Source: Caldilineaceae bacterium
GTDB taxonomy: Bacteria; Chloroflexota; Anaerolineae; Caldilineales; Caldilineaceae
Assembly: GCA_019637695.1 (NCBI GenBank)
Contig: JAHBVG010000019.1
Span: 27,969 to 91,968, forward strand
Reading direction: 5' to 3'
Length of the DNA stretch: 64,000 bases
This document shows, in pieces, positions 37,384-46,464 of this stretch. Position numbers and translations under genes: made by a program. Below the pieces are notes generated by a model that saw nothing but the letters and a program-made list of their open reading frames with translations, searched no databases and was not told the DNA's origin. Each line of letters begins with the position of its first letter. Position 1 is the stretch's first letter.

Positions 37384-38606
37384 ATGCCTTTGAGCGCCTT
37401 TCGCACTTTGCTCAGGTGACGGTAACCTCTGTACCCGCAGACCAACTTAGACCATGTCCGCCAGAAAGTAAGATTGCAGAAGAGATCGGGGCGAGAGAGC
37501 AATGCCTTGCCGAAAGCATTTCTGCCCAATGGAAATTCCCTGAGATGGAAAGAAACCAGGCCAAGCGCGTAAAACGCCGTCCCCTGTACCCTTCGATGCA
37601 ACGATAATAGCCCGGCGTCTTCAAGCAAGGGTGAGAGATCCGCCAGCATAGACTCGATCTCTTTGGCATTGGCAAAGAGATCAATTTTGTGAGGAGTGCC
37701 TCGATACCCTGGCGGCTGCGATCCTAGCGAGAATTCGTAGAAGAGAGCCACATCGTCCGCCAGAGATGGATCAATCTCCAGCGCTTTCAACAAGAAATGG
37801 GCGCTTGCCTTCCAATCATGTTGACGGAGCAGCATGGTCAGCGCGCAAGACCGATAAGCGCCGCTATAGGCCCTCTGCTTTTCTTCGGTCCATAGCTTCC
37901 ATTGCCCATCATCTGAGCCAAAGTGCTTCTCAACCAGCGCTAGAACAGCGTGTAGACCGCCCTGTGGATCTGTAGAAAGGCTGCTCGCGTGAACCCGATA
38001 ATAGACCGGGCAGTCAGAAGAACCAATGAATTTATATCCCTTGCGCAGTAACCGTACCCACAACTCGCGATCCTGCAACCGTCTAAAAGCTGGATCAAAC
38101 ATGCCTTCCGCCACAATCGTAGAGCGGTGCATAACAATGGCGCTGGGGATCAGAAAATTGGATTTGAGCATGGCTCTGTACATGGCAGATGGTGCGACCA
38201 CCCGGCTGCTCGGCGCCTGCGGCAGATCTTTGCCGTTGGCGTCTATAAAGCGCCAACCTGCATAGTAGACAACACCCTCTGGGTTTTGCTCGACCAGCGA
38301 CATCATGGTCCGTAGGAAATCTGGCGACCACCGATCATCACTGTCCAGCAGTGCGACATAATCTCCGTTTGCATGGCGGATTCCTGTATTGCGCGCCCCA
38401 GCCAATCCCTGGTTTTCCTGGCGGATATAACGGATTGCGCTGCCAAAACTTTGGGCAACAGCGGGTGTCTCATCGGTGGAACCGTCGTCGACAACGATGA
38501 TTTCGTAATCTTTATATGTCTGCTCAAGGCTACTCGTGATTGCTTCGGCCAGGTAGTCGGCTTGATTGTAGGCCGGGATGACAACAGAGACTCTGGGTTT
38601 ATTCAT
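37380..38606 (-). CDS. Glycosyltransferase family 2 with C-terminal helical tail
   Basis: The protein has 408 residues. The GT-A domain has [30 protein letters not shown] and VALLDSDDRW (D-x-D), then QDRELWVRLLRKGYKF. After about residue 235 follows a helical TPR-like region (ALTMLLRQHDWKASAHFLLK). The GT2 at 40966 has the same layout, so they are paralogues. It overlaps the kinase-like gene as ATGA. Confidence 0.87.
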   Translation of the reverse strand: MNKPRVSVVIPAYNQADYLAEAITSSLEQTYKDYEIIVVDDGSTDETPAVAQSFGSAIRYIRQENQGLAGARNTGIRHANGDYVALLDSDDRWSPDFLRTMMSLVEQNPEGVVYYAGWRFIDANGKDLPQAPSSRVVAPSAMYRAMLKSNFLIPSAIVMHRSTIVAEGMFDPAFRRLQDRELWVRLLRKGYKFIGSSDCPVYYRVHASSLSTDPQGGLHAVLALVEKHFGSDDGQWKLWTEEKQRAYSGAYRSCALTMLLRQHDWKASAHFLLKALEIDPSLADDVALFYEFSLGSQPPGYRGTPHKIDLFANAKEIESMLADLSPLLEDAGLLSLHRRVQGTAFYALGLVSFHLREFPLGRNAFGKALLSRPDLFCNLTFWRTWSKLVCGYRGYRHLSKVRKALKGI

Positions 38607-38632
38607 GTCGATTGACCATGCCCATGGCTATT

Positions 38633-39874
38633 TTATATAGGAGATAACTTGCGCTTCAGATTCGTCAGGATCGTTTCAATCTCTGCGGCTGTTCGCGCCC
38701 AGGAATGATTTGTCAACGCCTTCTGTTTTGCCGATTGACCCAGGTTTAGCCGCAGTTCTTGATTCTGGATCAACGCCAGTAGCGCATTCACCAGGGCATC
38801 GACATTGTTTGGCGGCACAAGCATTGCATCGACTTGGTGCGTAAGGATCTGTTCGACAGTGGATATTGATGGCGCAACAATGGCTTTACCTGCCGCCATA
38901 TACTCGAATAACTTGAGCGGGCTTTGGGCGAGAGACGCATTGGAGACACGTGGGTTTACCACAGCAATCTGCACAGCCTGTAGCAATTCAGCAACCTCTT
39001 GATGCTCGATTTTCCCTGTAAAAATCACCTGCGCTTCTAGCTGCAAATCCTTAACCTTTGCCTCAAGTTCTGAACGAACCGGACCATCCCCAACGAGTAC
39101 CAATTTGCAGTTGTGGGCCACAGATTGAACCCTGGCAAATGCGTCAAGCAGGAAGTCCAGACCATGCCAGGGTTTAAAGCTACCGACAAAGGCGATAGTG
39201 GGTTCGCCATTTAAGTGGTAGCGAGTACGCACCTTCTCAATTTTCTGGTCGAGTGCAAAGACATCCACATGGGCGCCATTGGCGACGGTCGTCACTTTGG
39301 CGGGATCAACGCCCCAGCGTTCGATGGTGCGCTGGCGTAAGTGTTCGCTGACAGTAACAATGTGGCTGGCGCCCTGAAAAAGGCGGCGATTGATAAAGTG
39401 GATCGCTGCCCACTGCGCTTTGGATAATTCGATGTTCAGTTGCGCATACTCCTCGATCAGATCGCCGTTGACTTCCAACACCAGGGGAATGCCTAACCGG
39501 CGCGCCGTGAGAAGACCGCCATAGTTGAGCAACCAGTAGCGTTCGTACAGAACATCGCAGTCGGCCAGGGCGCTTACGGCTGCGCTGGAGAAATGGTAGC
39601 TATCGAAGAAGTTGAAATAGGGCAGGCGAAAGCGATTCTGGATATTGCGCAACCCGCTTTCCACAGTGCGCATCGCCCACGGCCTTTGGGAATTAATGAA
39701 CGTCCACTGGGCGAGATCTTCTGTCCACTGGTGCTGTCTACCAGGGATAGAGACCATGCGTACGCTATGCCCACGCTCTTTCAGCCCCTGTATTACTGCC
39801 TTGATATGCAGAACAGAAGCCGAGAGTTGTGTCATATCCGCCGTCTCAGACTGCCAGAGATAGCCGATCTTCAT
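38633..39874 (-). CDS. Glycosyltransferase family 4-type
   Basis: The protein has 413 residues. KIGYLWQSETADMTQLSASV begins an acceptor domain; the donor domain has IAFVGSFKPWHGLDFLLDAF and SPLKLFEYMAAGKAIVAP, with the first Glu of E-x7-E absent as in WbuB-like enzymes. It overlaps the next upstream GT4 stop as ATGA. Confidence 0.84.
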   Translation of the reverse strand: MKIGYLWQSETADMTQLSASVLHIKAVIQGLKERGHSVRMVSIPGRQHQWTEDLAQWTFINSQRPWAMRTVESGLRNIQNRFRLPYFNFFDSYHFSSAAVSALADCDVLYERYWLLNYGGLLTARRLGIPLVLEVNGDLIEEYAQLNIELSKAQWAAIHFINRRLFQGASHIVTVSEHLRQRTIERWGVDPAKVTTVANGAHVDVFALDQKIEKVRTRYHLNGEPTIAFVGSFKPWHGLDFLLDAFARVQSVAHNCKLVLVGDGPVRSELEAKVKDLQLEAQVIFTGKIEHQEVAELLQAVQIAVVNPRVSNASLAQSPLKLFEYMAAGKAIVAPSISTVEQILTHQVDAMLVPPNNVDALVNALLALIQNQELRLNLGQSAKQKALTNHSWARTAAEIETILTNLKRKLSPI

Positions 39875-40938
39875 TTTGATACCCCGCTGATCTTGCGCCC
39901 GGTGAGTGGGACCGGCGGTCGTTCTCCCCTCGCAGGAACGGTTAGGGAAGAATCAGCGCCGTATTCTTCGAGCAGGCGACGAACCTTTGTCTTGGCCTGG
40001 TTTACATCGAACTGGTCGCAGACAATGGCGCGCATGAGCGCCTGCTGTTGGCGTTGAACCGCTGTCGACGCCTCGCAATACGCCAGAATCTTGCCCTGAA
40101 GTTGGCGATCCGTGAGGTAGAGATTGGACTCAGGCAGCAGTTCCTCGGCGCCAGCCCATGCATGAGACAGGGTGTAACAGCCCGAAGCCATCGCCTCCAT
40201 CGGCGCAACCTGTAACCCCTCCGAATAAGAATTGGAGATAAAGATATCGATCTCCTGATACCAACTGGCGGTATCGGTGACATTGCCGTAAAAGATAACC
40301 TTATCCTCGATCTTCAATTGGCCTACCAGGTGATGCATGGCTTCGAAATAATCGGCATGGCTGATGTGCGCGCCGCCGCCAATGTGCAGCCGGAGATCGG
40401 GGTGATCCGTGAGCAGTTCTGAAAAGGCCAGGATCAATTCATAGACCCGTTTGCGCGGCGTCAAATGGCAGAGGATGCCGATATTGCCCTGAAATGGTCG
40501 CGTCCGCAGTTGAAACTTCTCTGGATCGACGCCCACGGGAATCACAGAGATCTTCGCCTCCTGCTCAGGGAAGCGCGCCAGAAATTCCGTCTTTTTGGTC
40601 TGGCTTACGAGGATGATCTTATCTACTGCCGCCCAGTTGATCCGGTCCACCCATTTGTACATTTCATACCGATGCAGCCGCGTCACAATTGGGCAGACTT
40701 TGGGCAGATGCGTCGCTTCCGCCAACAGCGCACTTGCCCACTCAAAGAAGACCACATCATTGGACGCGCAGAAAGCGCTCAGATCACGGCGGAAAAGATG
40801 ATGATTGATCCGCATCTGCAAGACCGGCAGACGCACGTTGCGCCGCCGAAAGAGGTTCACTGTATGGTGTTCGCCTAGATCGGCGTAGATCTCGTTCAGA
40901 AAGCTCCAGGTTTCTTCGATGACAATGCCAACGCGCAT
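39871..40938 (-). CDS. Glycosyltransferase family 4-type with E-x7-E
   Basis: The protein has 355 residues. RVGIVIEETWSFLNEIYADL starts it and the donor site has LCHLTPRKRVYELILAF and SNSYSEGLQVAPMEAMASGC, a full E-x7-E. It is shorter at the N-terminus than its neighbours. The stop overlaps the following gene's ATG. Confidence 0.84.
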   Translation of the reverse strand: MRVGIVIEETWSFLNEIYADLGEHHTVNLFRRRNVRLPVLQMRINHHLFRRDLSAFCASNDVVFFEWASALLAEATHLPKVCPIVTRLHRYEMYKWVDRINWAAVDKIILVSQTKKTEFLARFPEQEAKISVIPVGVDPEKFQLRTRPFQGNIGILCHLTPRKRVYELILAFSELLTDHPDLRLHIGGGAHISHADYFEAMHHLVGQLKIEDKVIFYGNVTDTASWYQEIDIFISNSYSEGLQVAPMEAMASGCYTLSHAWAGAEELLPESNLYLTDRQLQGKILAYCEASTAVQRQQQALMRAIVCDQFDVNQAKTKVRRLLEEYGADSSLTVPARGERPPVPLTGRKISGVSK

Positions 40939-40965
40939 AGAGAAAGCTCCAATTGCTTCAATGGA

Positions 40966-42102
40966 TTACCGCAGCGAAAGACACGACCGCAGGAAGATGG
41001 AAAGGACGCCCCGGTTCTGCACCCAGGTAGGTTGGTAACAGAAGGCTTGCCAGGCGAAGCGACGCGTCTGGATGAGATCCCCCTTTTGATAGGCGCTAAA
41101 GGCCAACTGCATTGCCATCCGCCCCAGATCGCGGCGGCGACGGCTACGTAACTCAGCCAGATCTTCGGGAAGATTGTTGAAGACTCTATCCAAATAAGCC
41201 AACGGATTCGTATTGCTGGGGGCATAGGCCCAACTAGTCAGTAACTCAAGAGCACCGCCGCGGCCATCGTCAAGCAGATCAGGATCGAGTTCCACTGCAT
41301 GTTGTAGATCCCGCTTTGCATCGGATAGATCCATGGCATGATAAGCGCGCGCGGCTGCTTTGAGATAGGCAGCCGCGTAAGCCTTCTTCTTGAGATTGAG
41401 TAGATCCTCAGGGATTCTTTCAACGGCAAAAGTCTTGTCCAACACTGCGAACATTGCCGTTCTCATCCGTTGAACTTGCTTTGTCATCTGCCCTGGATGG
41501 GTGCGATATTCACAGATCACCTGTCGGTGCGTAACGATCTGCCCGCCAGATCTGGCGATACGCAGCCAGAGGTCCCAATCCTCACAGGCGCGCAACGTTT
41601 CATCGAAAAGCCCAGCTCTGTCCAACCACTGTCGCGCCACAAGAACGCTGTGGACGGGAAACGGATTCTTTTTGAGCAGATCGACAAAGTCTACCGAATC
41701 GGGCGGAAAGTGATCGCCTGAGATCCGATTCCGCTTCTCGTCGGTCAGGACCCAACCGCCGACGCTGAGCGCCATGTCAGGCTGATCGCGGACGGTTTCA
41801 CAGTGCAACGATAGCGCATTGGGCAGCAGATAATCGTCGGCGTCGAGAAAGAGCAGATAGGGCGCAACAGCGCTGACGATCCCTCTATTACGCGCCCCCG
41901 AAAGTCCTTTGTTCTGCTGATAAATGTAGCGGATGCGGCTATCCCCATAGCGCGCAGCTACCTCCTTTGTACCATCGGTGGAGCCATCGTCGACAACGAT
42001 CACCTCAAACTCTTGAAACTCCTGCGCGAGGACAGACTCAATAGCCTGGCCAAGATACGCGTCCTGATTGTAGGCGGGAATGATGACGCTAATTTTACTC
42101 AT
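40966..42102 (-). CDS. Glycosyltransferase family 2 with C-terminal helical tail
   Basis: The protein has 378 residues. [43 protein letters not shown] and ACEDWDLWLRIARSGG are GT-A motifs. The C-terminal part (about 235-378) is helical with a TPR-like stretch (AAYLKAAARAYHAMDLSDAK), like the GT2 at 37380. It starts 43 bases after the epimerase gene. A start 13 codons earlier is possible. Confidence 0.86.
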   Translation of the reverse strand: MSKISVIIPAYNQDAYLGQAIESVLAQEFQEFEVIVVDDGSTDGTKEVAARYGDSRIRYIYQQNKGLSGARNRGIVSAVAPYLLFLDADDYLLPNALSLHCETVRDQPDMALSVGGWVLTDEKRNRISGDHFPPDSVDFVDLLKKNPFPVHSVLVARQWLDRAGLFDETLRACEDWDLWLRIARSGGQIVTHRQVICEYRTHPGQMTKQVQRMRTAMFAVLDKTFAVERIPEDLLNLKKKAYAAAYLKAAARAYHAMDLSDAKRDLQHAVELDPDLLDDGRGGALELLTSWAYAPSNTNPLAYLDRVFNNLPEDLAELRSRRRRDLGRMAMQLAFSAYQKGDLIQTRRFAWQAFCYQPTWVQNRGVLSIFLRSCLSLR

Positions 42103-42145
42103 GGACTGACTCTGGTTTGAATCATGTTGCGTGTTCCACATTTCC

Positions 42146-43306
42146 CTAAATGATCCTCTCGGCCCGAAGCCACTCAGTCGTCAGCTTTTGGCCCTCTTCC
42201 AATGAGAACTGAGGCTGGTATCCCAGCATTCGCTGTGCCTTTTCAATGCGACAACGATTTTGAGCGCAAAAATAATCTACGATCCACGGCTTAGGGGGCT
42301 TCGGCGGGTTGAGTTTGGCCTCGCGCACAGAAGCGGCATGGGCCAGCAAAGTCGTTCTGGTGCTTTGTGGGATAGCTTTGGTCAGCAAATCGACAGAAGC
42401 GCCAACCCCTGGGATCTGGTGAGCAAGCACTCGTGCTCTGGGCGAAGCGGCAAAGGTTAACGCCATCTCTACGGGATTACGAAGTTGCTTCAAGCGCTGG
42501 CGCTGGAGTGCAATCTCTTCGAGGCTCAGGTTAGGGAGTTCGATCCCCAGAAGTTGGGCATAGTAGCCGAAGAATTCGTGCCAGGGCACACTCGAGTTAG
42601 ATGAGATGATAAAGGCTTCGCCGACGGCTTCGGGGCGAGTGGCGGCCAGCAACAGCGCCTGCACGACATCGTCGACATAGACATGATGGGCGCTGCCCAC
42701 ACCTCCACCGATCAACTTGAAAGCGCCCCGTTGCATACCGGAAATGGGGCCTACGGTCCATGCGCCCGAACGAGGACCATAGACGACAGTAGGGCGCAAC
42801 ACCGTGACAGGCAAACCGGTTTCTTTGCCGTAACGAAAGACCCACTGCTCGGCATCTGCTTTGGCATCCGCATAGATATCGTTGCTGTGAACCAGCGGCA
42901 GACGTTCGTCAATGATTGGTCCGGGATTGGGACCATGAACGGCAACAGTGCTGATATGGACAAAGCGAGACACCTGCGCTTGCCGGGCCACCTCCAGTAG
43001 ATGGCGTGTGCCATCCACGGTGACGCTGCGTCGGCTTTCATCGCTGCCGCTAATGCCTGCCGCGCAGTGAAAGACAAGATCACAACCGCTGATCGCCCGC
43101 TGTAGCGAAATGGGATCCATAAGATCGCCAGCAATGATCTCTACAGGCAGTCGCGCTAAGTGGACAGCCGGTCCGTAACTTCTGACCATCGCGCGTACGT
43201 TTGCGCCATAGTGCAGCGTCAGGTATTCGGTCAACCGCTTCCCAATAAAACCGCTGGCGCCGGTGACGAGAATGGTTGCATTCCTTAGATCAATCTTCTG
43301 ATTCAC
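42146..43306 (-). CDS. NAD-dependent epimerase/dehydratase (extended SDR)
   Basis: The protein has 386 residues. Rossmann motif ILVTGASGFIGKRL, catalytic Ser/Thr in VHISTVAVHG, and active-site Tyr-x3-Lys in IYADAKADAE. The GPRSGAW region and a long C-terminal substrate domain follow. It likely changes the configuration or oxidation state of a nucleotide sugar used by the neighbouring transferases. ATGA overlap with the Gfo/Idh gene, which suggests they work on the same sugar. Confidence 0.85.
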   Translation of the reverse strand: MNQKIDLRNATILVTGASGFIGKRLTEYLTLHYGANVRAMVRSYGPAVHLARLPVEIIAGDLMDPISLQRAISGCDLVFHCAAGISGSDESRRSVTVDGTRHLLEVARQAQVSRFVHISTVAVHGPNPGPIIDERLPLVHSNDIYADAKADAEQWVFRYGKETGLPVTVLRPTVVYGPRSGAWTVGPISGMQRGAFKLIGGGVGSAHHVYVDDVVQALLLAATRPEAVGEAFIISSNSSVPWHEFFGYYAQLLGIELPNLSLEEIALQRQRLKQLRNPVEMALTFAASPRARVLAHQIPGVGASVDLLTKAIPQSTRTTLLAHAASVREAKLNPPKPPKPWIVDYFCAQNRCRIEKAQRMLGYQPQFSLEEGQKLTTEWLRAERII

Positions 43307-44391
43307 AGATCAACCCTCCGTGTAATGCGTTCATCGATCTCGGCCCAGGATGGGGTAGGCAGCAACGTTCGCTGCGCTTTGCACGCTTCCATCAGCATGA
43401 CACTGCGCAGTCCTTCTTCGCCTGAAATGGCCGGGGCGCTATCTTCACAGATAGCCCGTGCAAAGTCGTCCAATTGACGGGCAAAGTAGGGTACAATCTG
43501 ACGTATCTCTTTTTCATCTCCGCTACGTCCGGCGTGGATCGGCCCGGTGAAGCGTTCCGATTCAATGTGGAGCTGGCTAGGGTCGAGCGTGGAAATTTCC
43601 AGCGCGCCTTCTTCACACTCAAGGCGGATCTTGTTGTCTAACTGGCGAGTACGGCTTAATTCAATGTTGCCAGGGATACCATTCTCAGTGATGGCTTCAA
43701 TACGGCAGTTTGCCTCAACCCCGCTGATCGCGTCATCCCAATAGCGGAACTCTGCAAAGTTGCCCAGCCACCAGAGCAGCATATCAAGGACATGCGGCCC
43801 CGTATCCAAAAGAACGCCACCCGTGGGGGGGCGCAGGGTAAAGGCTGATGCTGCAAATCGTTCAAACAAGACAGCTTCTTCGGCGTGAAACTGTTTCACG
43901 CTGCCCAGAAATCCTGTATCGATAAAGCGCTTGACGAGTTGGCTGCTGTCGTAGAAACGACGAACCATGCCTACGGCCAGTTTGGCATTCGACCGCTGCG
44001 CGGCGTCGATCATCTGCTGGCATTCTGCACTACGGAGCGCCATCGGTTTTTCGACAAGTACATGAATACCGTTGTTGAGAAAATCCACCGCAATGGGCGC
44101 GTGCAAGTGATGGGGAACGGCCACGATCACAGCATCCACATGCTCTATAATCTGTTGATAATCGCTGCCGCAGATCGGCACATTGTAGCGCTGGGCCAGA
44201 TCCTGGGCCGATTTCTTGTTGACATCGGCCAGGGCTACAATCTGGATTGTATCGAGTAACTGGGCCGCAGGCAGATGAGACATCGCTGTTACGTAGCCGC
44301 AGCCAACGATGCCTAACCGCAGCGGTTGGGTGAAATAGGAAGCTGCCAGCGATGGCGCTAGATCAAGATCCGGCTGAAGTTGATCATACAT
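43303..44391 (-). CDS. Gfo/Idh/MocA-family oxidoreductase in the glycan operon
   Basis: The protein has 362 residues. RLGIVGCGYVTAMSHLPAAQ is the NAD-binding fold and VLVEKPMALRSAEC the E-K-P signature; GGVLLDTGPHVLDMLLWWLG is the C-terminal active-site helix. Family members oxidise nucleotide sugars at C3 (WlbA/WbpB-like) or dehydrogenate inositols. With the epimerase next door, a nucleotide-sugar role is plausible. The start overlaps the end of the Wzt-like gene by 8 bases. Confidence 0.85.
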   Translation of the reverse strand: MYDQLQPDLDLAPSLAASYFTQPLRLGIVGCGYVTAMSHLPAAQLLDTIQIVALADVNKKSAQDLAQRYNVPICGSDYQQIIEHVDAVIVAVPHHLHAPIAVDFLNNGIHVLVEKPMALRSAECQQMIDAAQRSNAKLAVGMVRRFYDSSQLVKRFIDTGFLGSVKQFHAEEAVLFERFAASAFTLRPPTGGVLLDTGPHVLDMLLWWLGNFAEFRYWDDAISGVEANCRIEAITENGIPGNIELSRTRQLDNKIRLECEEGALEISTLDPSQLHIESERFTGPIHAGRSGDEKEIRQIVPYFARQLDDFARAICEDSAPAISGEEGLRSVMLMEACKAQRTLLPTPSWAEIDERITRRVDL

Positions 44392-45655
44392 TTTGCGCCT
44401 GCACCTTTCCATTGGCCTGATTGAGATGGAGTTCAGAAATGGTTGAGGATAGGCGGTCAAACGAGATTTCGGCCCCCAGATTCACCACGCCTCTAGATGC
44501 GCTGCTGCCGGTTACAACAAAATTCAATGCATCTGCGAAGTAGTCGTAATAACAGGTGAGGTCGGCGTAGGCTAGATCCGTGGACAGGGAGTAGACACCG
44601 TTTAGCAGGTGCATATCTAGTTTGTACTGGATCACGCCTCGCTCGCCAGCCCGGTAGACCGGCGTCTCTACATCGAGGAGTTGTGTTGTGGTATCGTAAA
44701 CGACTTCCCCGGTGGCGCTGCGGATGATGCAGGCGCAGATGGGGTGCGCCACATCCTCGAAACATTGGAACTCAACCACAAGCGTCGCAGATTCACCCGA
44801 ATGTACCGTCTTGGTGCTAGAGCCATCCTCACCGATGAGTTCTACCCGCTCAATGCGCGCGCCGTGCGTCATTACTCGCTGGGACAAGCCGCCCGATCCA
44901 TGAATGGCCCCTGGTTTGGCGGAAGTACTCTGGCGTAAGATGCTGGAATATTCGGCGACTGCTTCGGCGACAGTTCCCAAATAGGCTTTCTGACCACGCA
45001 CCATCACCAATCCTCGGTCACAAACTCGGTTGATATCCTCCAGGTTGTGCGAGACAAAGATCAGAGAGGTGCCGGCGCGACGCAGTTCGTGCATACGTTC
45101 GTAGCACTTCATGCGGAAGGCGTAATCGCCGACGGCCAGCACTTCGTCGACCAGCATAATGTCGGGATCAACATGGGCGGCAATCGCAAAGCCCAGGCGC
45201 GCATACATGCCCGATGAATAACGTTTGACCGGCGTGTCGAGATAGTCGCCGATCCCGGCGAAGTCGATGATGCGATCAAAACGATCCTGGATTTCCGCTT
45301 TGCGCATACCCAGGATGGCCCCGTTGAGAAAGACATTCTCGCGCCCTGTCAGATCCGGGTGAAAGCCTGCCCCCAATTCAATCAACGCCGAGAGACGCCC
45401 GTTGATCTCTAGCTGTCCGCTGGTTGGCCGGGTGATCGACGAAAGCAGCTTAAGGATCGTTGTCTTGCCGGCGCCGTTGGGGCCAAGGATACCCAACGCC
45501 TCGCCAGGTTGCAGATCGAACGTCACATCTTTGACCGCCCAGTGATGCTGATCCTGGCTGTTCTCTCCCTTCCCAAAGAGGGAGCGCAGGCTGGATAGAC
45601 GATGGCCGATGCGATAGCGTTTTGAGACTTGTTTAAATTGAACGGCTGCTGCCAT
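44384..45655 (-). CDS. wzt: Polysaccharide ABC exporter ATPase, Wzt/TagH-like
   Basis: The protein has 423 residues, close to the E. coli O9a Wzt size. Walker A GPNGAGKTT, signature YSSGMYARLGFA, Walker B DIMLVDEVLAVGD and H-loop FVSHNLEDI are intact. After about residue 260 a C-terminal domain starts, with VELIGEDGSSTKTVHSG and a beta-rich tail, the position of the carbohydrate-binding domain that reads the glycan end in Wzt. The frame runs on upstream through the permease gene, but ATG 45655 with GGGGAA is the natural start. It makes the exporter with the permease at 45667. Confidence 0.9.
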   Translation of the reverse strand: MAAAVQFKQVSKRYRIGHRLSSLRSLFGKGENSQDQHHWAVKDVTFDLQPGEALGILGPNGAGKTTILKLLSSITRPTSGQLEINGRLSALIELGAGFHPDLTGRENVFLNGAILGMRKAEIQDRFDRIIDFAGIGDYLDTPVKRYSSGMYARLGFAIAAHVDPDIMLVDEVLAVGDYAFRMKCYERMHELRRAGTSLIFVSHNLEDINRVCDRGLVMVRGQKAYLGTVAEAVAEYSSILRQSTSAKPGAIHGSGGLSQRVMTHGARIERVELIGEDGSSTKTVHSGESATLVVEFQCFEDVAHPICACIIRSATGEVVYDTTTQLLDVETPVYRAGERGVIQYKLDMHLLNGVYSLSTDLAYADLTCYYDYFADALNFVVTGSSASRGVVNLGAEISFDRLSSTISELHLNQANGKVQAQNV

Positions 45656-45666
45656 GAGTTCCCCAC

Positions 45667-46455
45667 TTATACTATGTCTGCGAATTGAGGTTCCACGCTT
45701 TTGAAGAAGAGATAACCGCCCACCATGATGAAAAGGGCGACCGCCGTCGAAAGCAGAAAGTTCGATCCTGGCGCTTCCCCGTAGAGGAGGACGCTGCGGT
45801 ACGCCTCCAAAACACCGGCCATCGGGTTGAGGAAGTAATAGTTTTGCAGATGTTCGGGCACACGCGAGACGGGATAGATAATGGGCGACGCATAGAGCCA
45901 GATCTGCATCCCCAGCACAAAGAGATGTTTCACATCGCGATAGAAGACATTCAACGCTGCGCCGAAGAGACCCAACCCAAAAGCCAACGCTAGTTGCACG
46001 GCCAAAATCGCCGGCAAGTAGAGCCACGTCAGCGTAAACAACGGCAATCGATAGATCATCATCAGGATCAAAAGTACGCTAAAGGCAATTACAAAATCCA
46101 GCAGGCGGGCGAACAACGCAGCCAGGGGCAGGATCTCGCGTGGAAAGTAGATCTTCGTCACCAAATTCATATTGGAAACGAGTGATTCCACCATGTCGTT
46201 AGTTGATGTAGAAAAGAGCGTCCACGGTACCATCGCCACGTACGAAAAGATGACATAGGGAATAACGCCTGTATCAATGGGGATGAACTGGGTAAAAATA
46301 ATGGTAAAAATGGTGACCGTCGCCGCCGGTTGAAGTACTGCCCACAATCCACCCAAGACAGATTGCTTGTAGCGAGCGCGGATAATGCGCCAGGTCCACG
46401 CTGACAGCAGATCAAGATGATGCGAGAAGGTTAACGACGTCATTTTTTGCTGCAC
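45667..46455 (-). CDS. wzm: Polysaccharide ABC exporter permease, Wzm/TagG-like
   Basis: The protein has 262 residues with six membrane helices, for example LLSAWTWRIIRARYKQSVLG as the amphipathic lead, VTIFTIIFTQFIP and the last VALFIMVGGYLFF. YRDVKHLFVLGMQIWLYASP is the typical ABC-2 polysaccharide permease region. It starts at GTG 46455, supported by AGGAG 6 bases upstream; the ATG four codons later is weaker. In a bacterium without LPS genes it would export teichoic-acid-like or S-layer glycans, which is inference. Confidence 0.9.
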   Translation of the reverse strand: MQQKMTSLTFSHHLDLLSAWTWRIIRARYKQSVLGGLWAVLQPAATVTIFTIIFTQFIPIDTGVIPYVIFSYVAMVPWTLFSTSTNDMVESLVSNMNLVTKIYFPREILPLAALFARLLDFVIAFSVLLILMMIYRLPLFTLTWLYLPAILAVQLALAFGLGLFGAALNVFYRDVKHLFVLGMQIWLYASPIIYPVSRVPEHLQNYYFLNPMAGVLEAYRSVLLYGEAPGSNFLLSTAVALFIMVGGYLFFKSVEPQFADIV

Positions 46456-46464
46456 GATTGTCTC

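Noticed and set aside
45656..46027. N-terminal extension of the Wzt-like reading frame
   Set aside because: It lies wholly within the permease gene in another frame and has low-complexity shadow sequence; ATG 45655 has a ribosome site.
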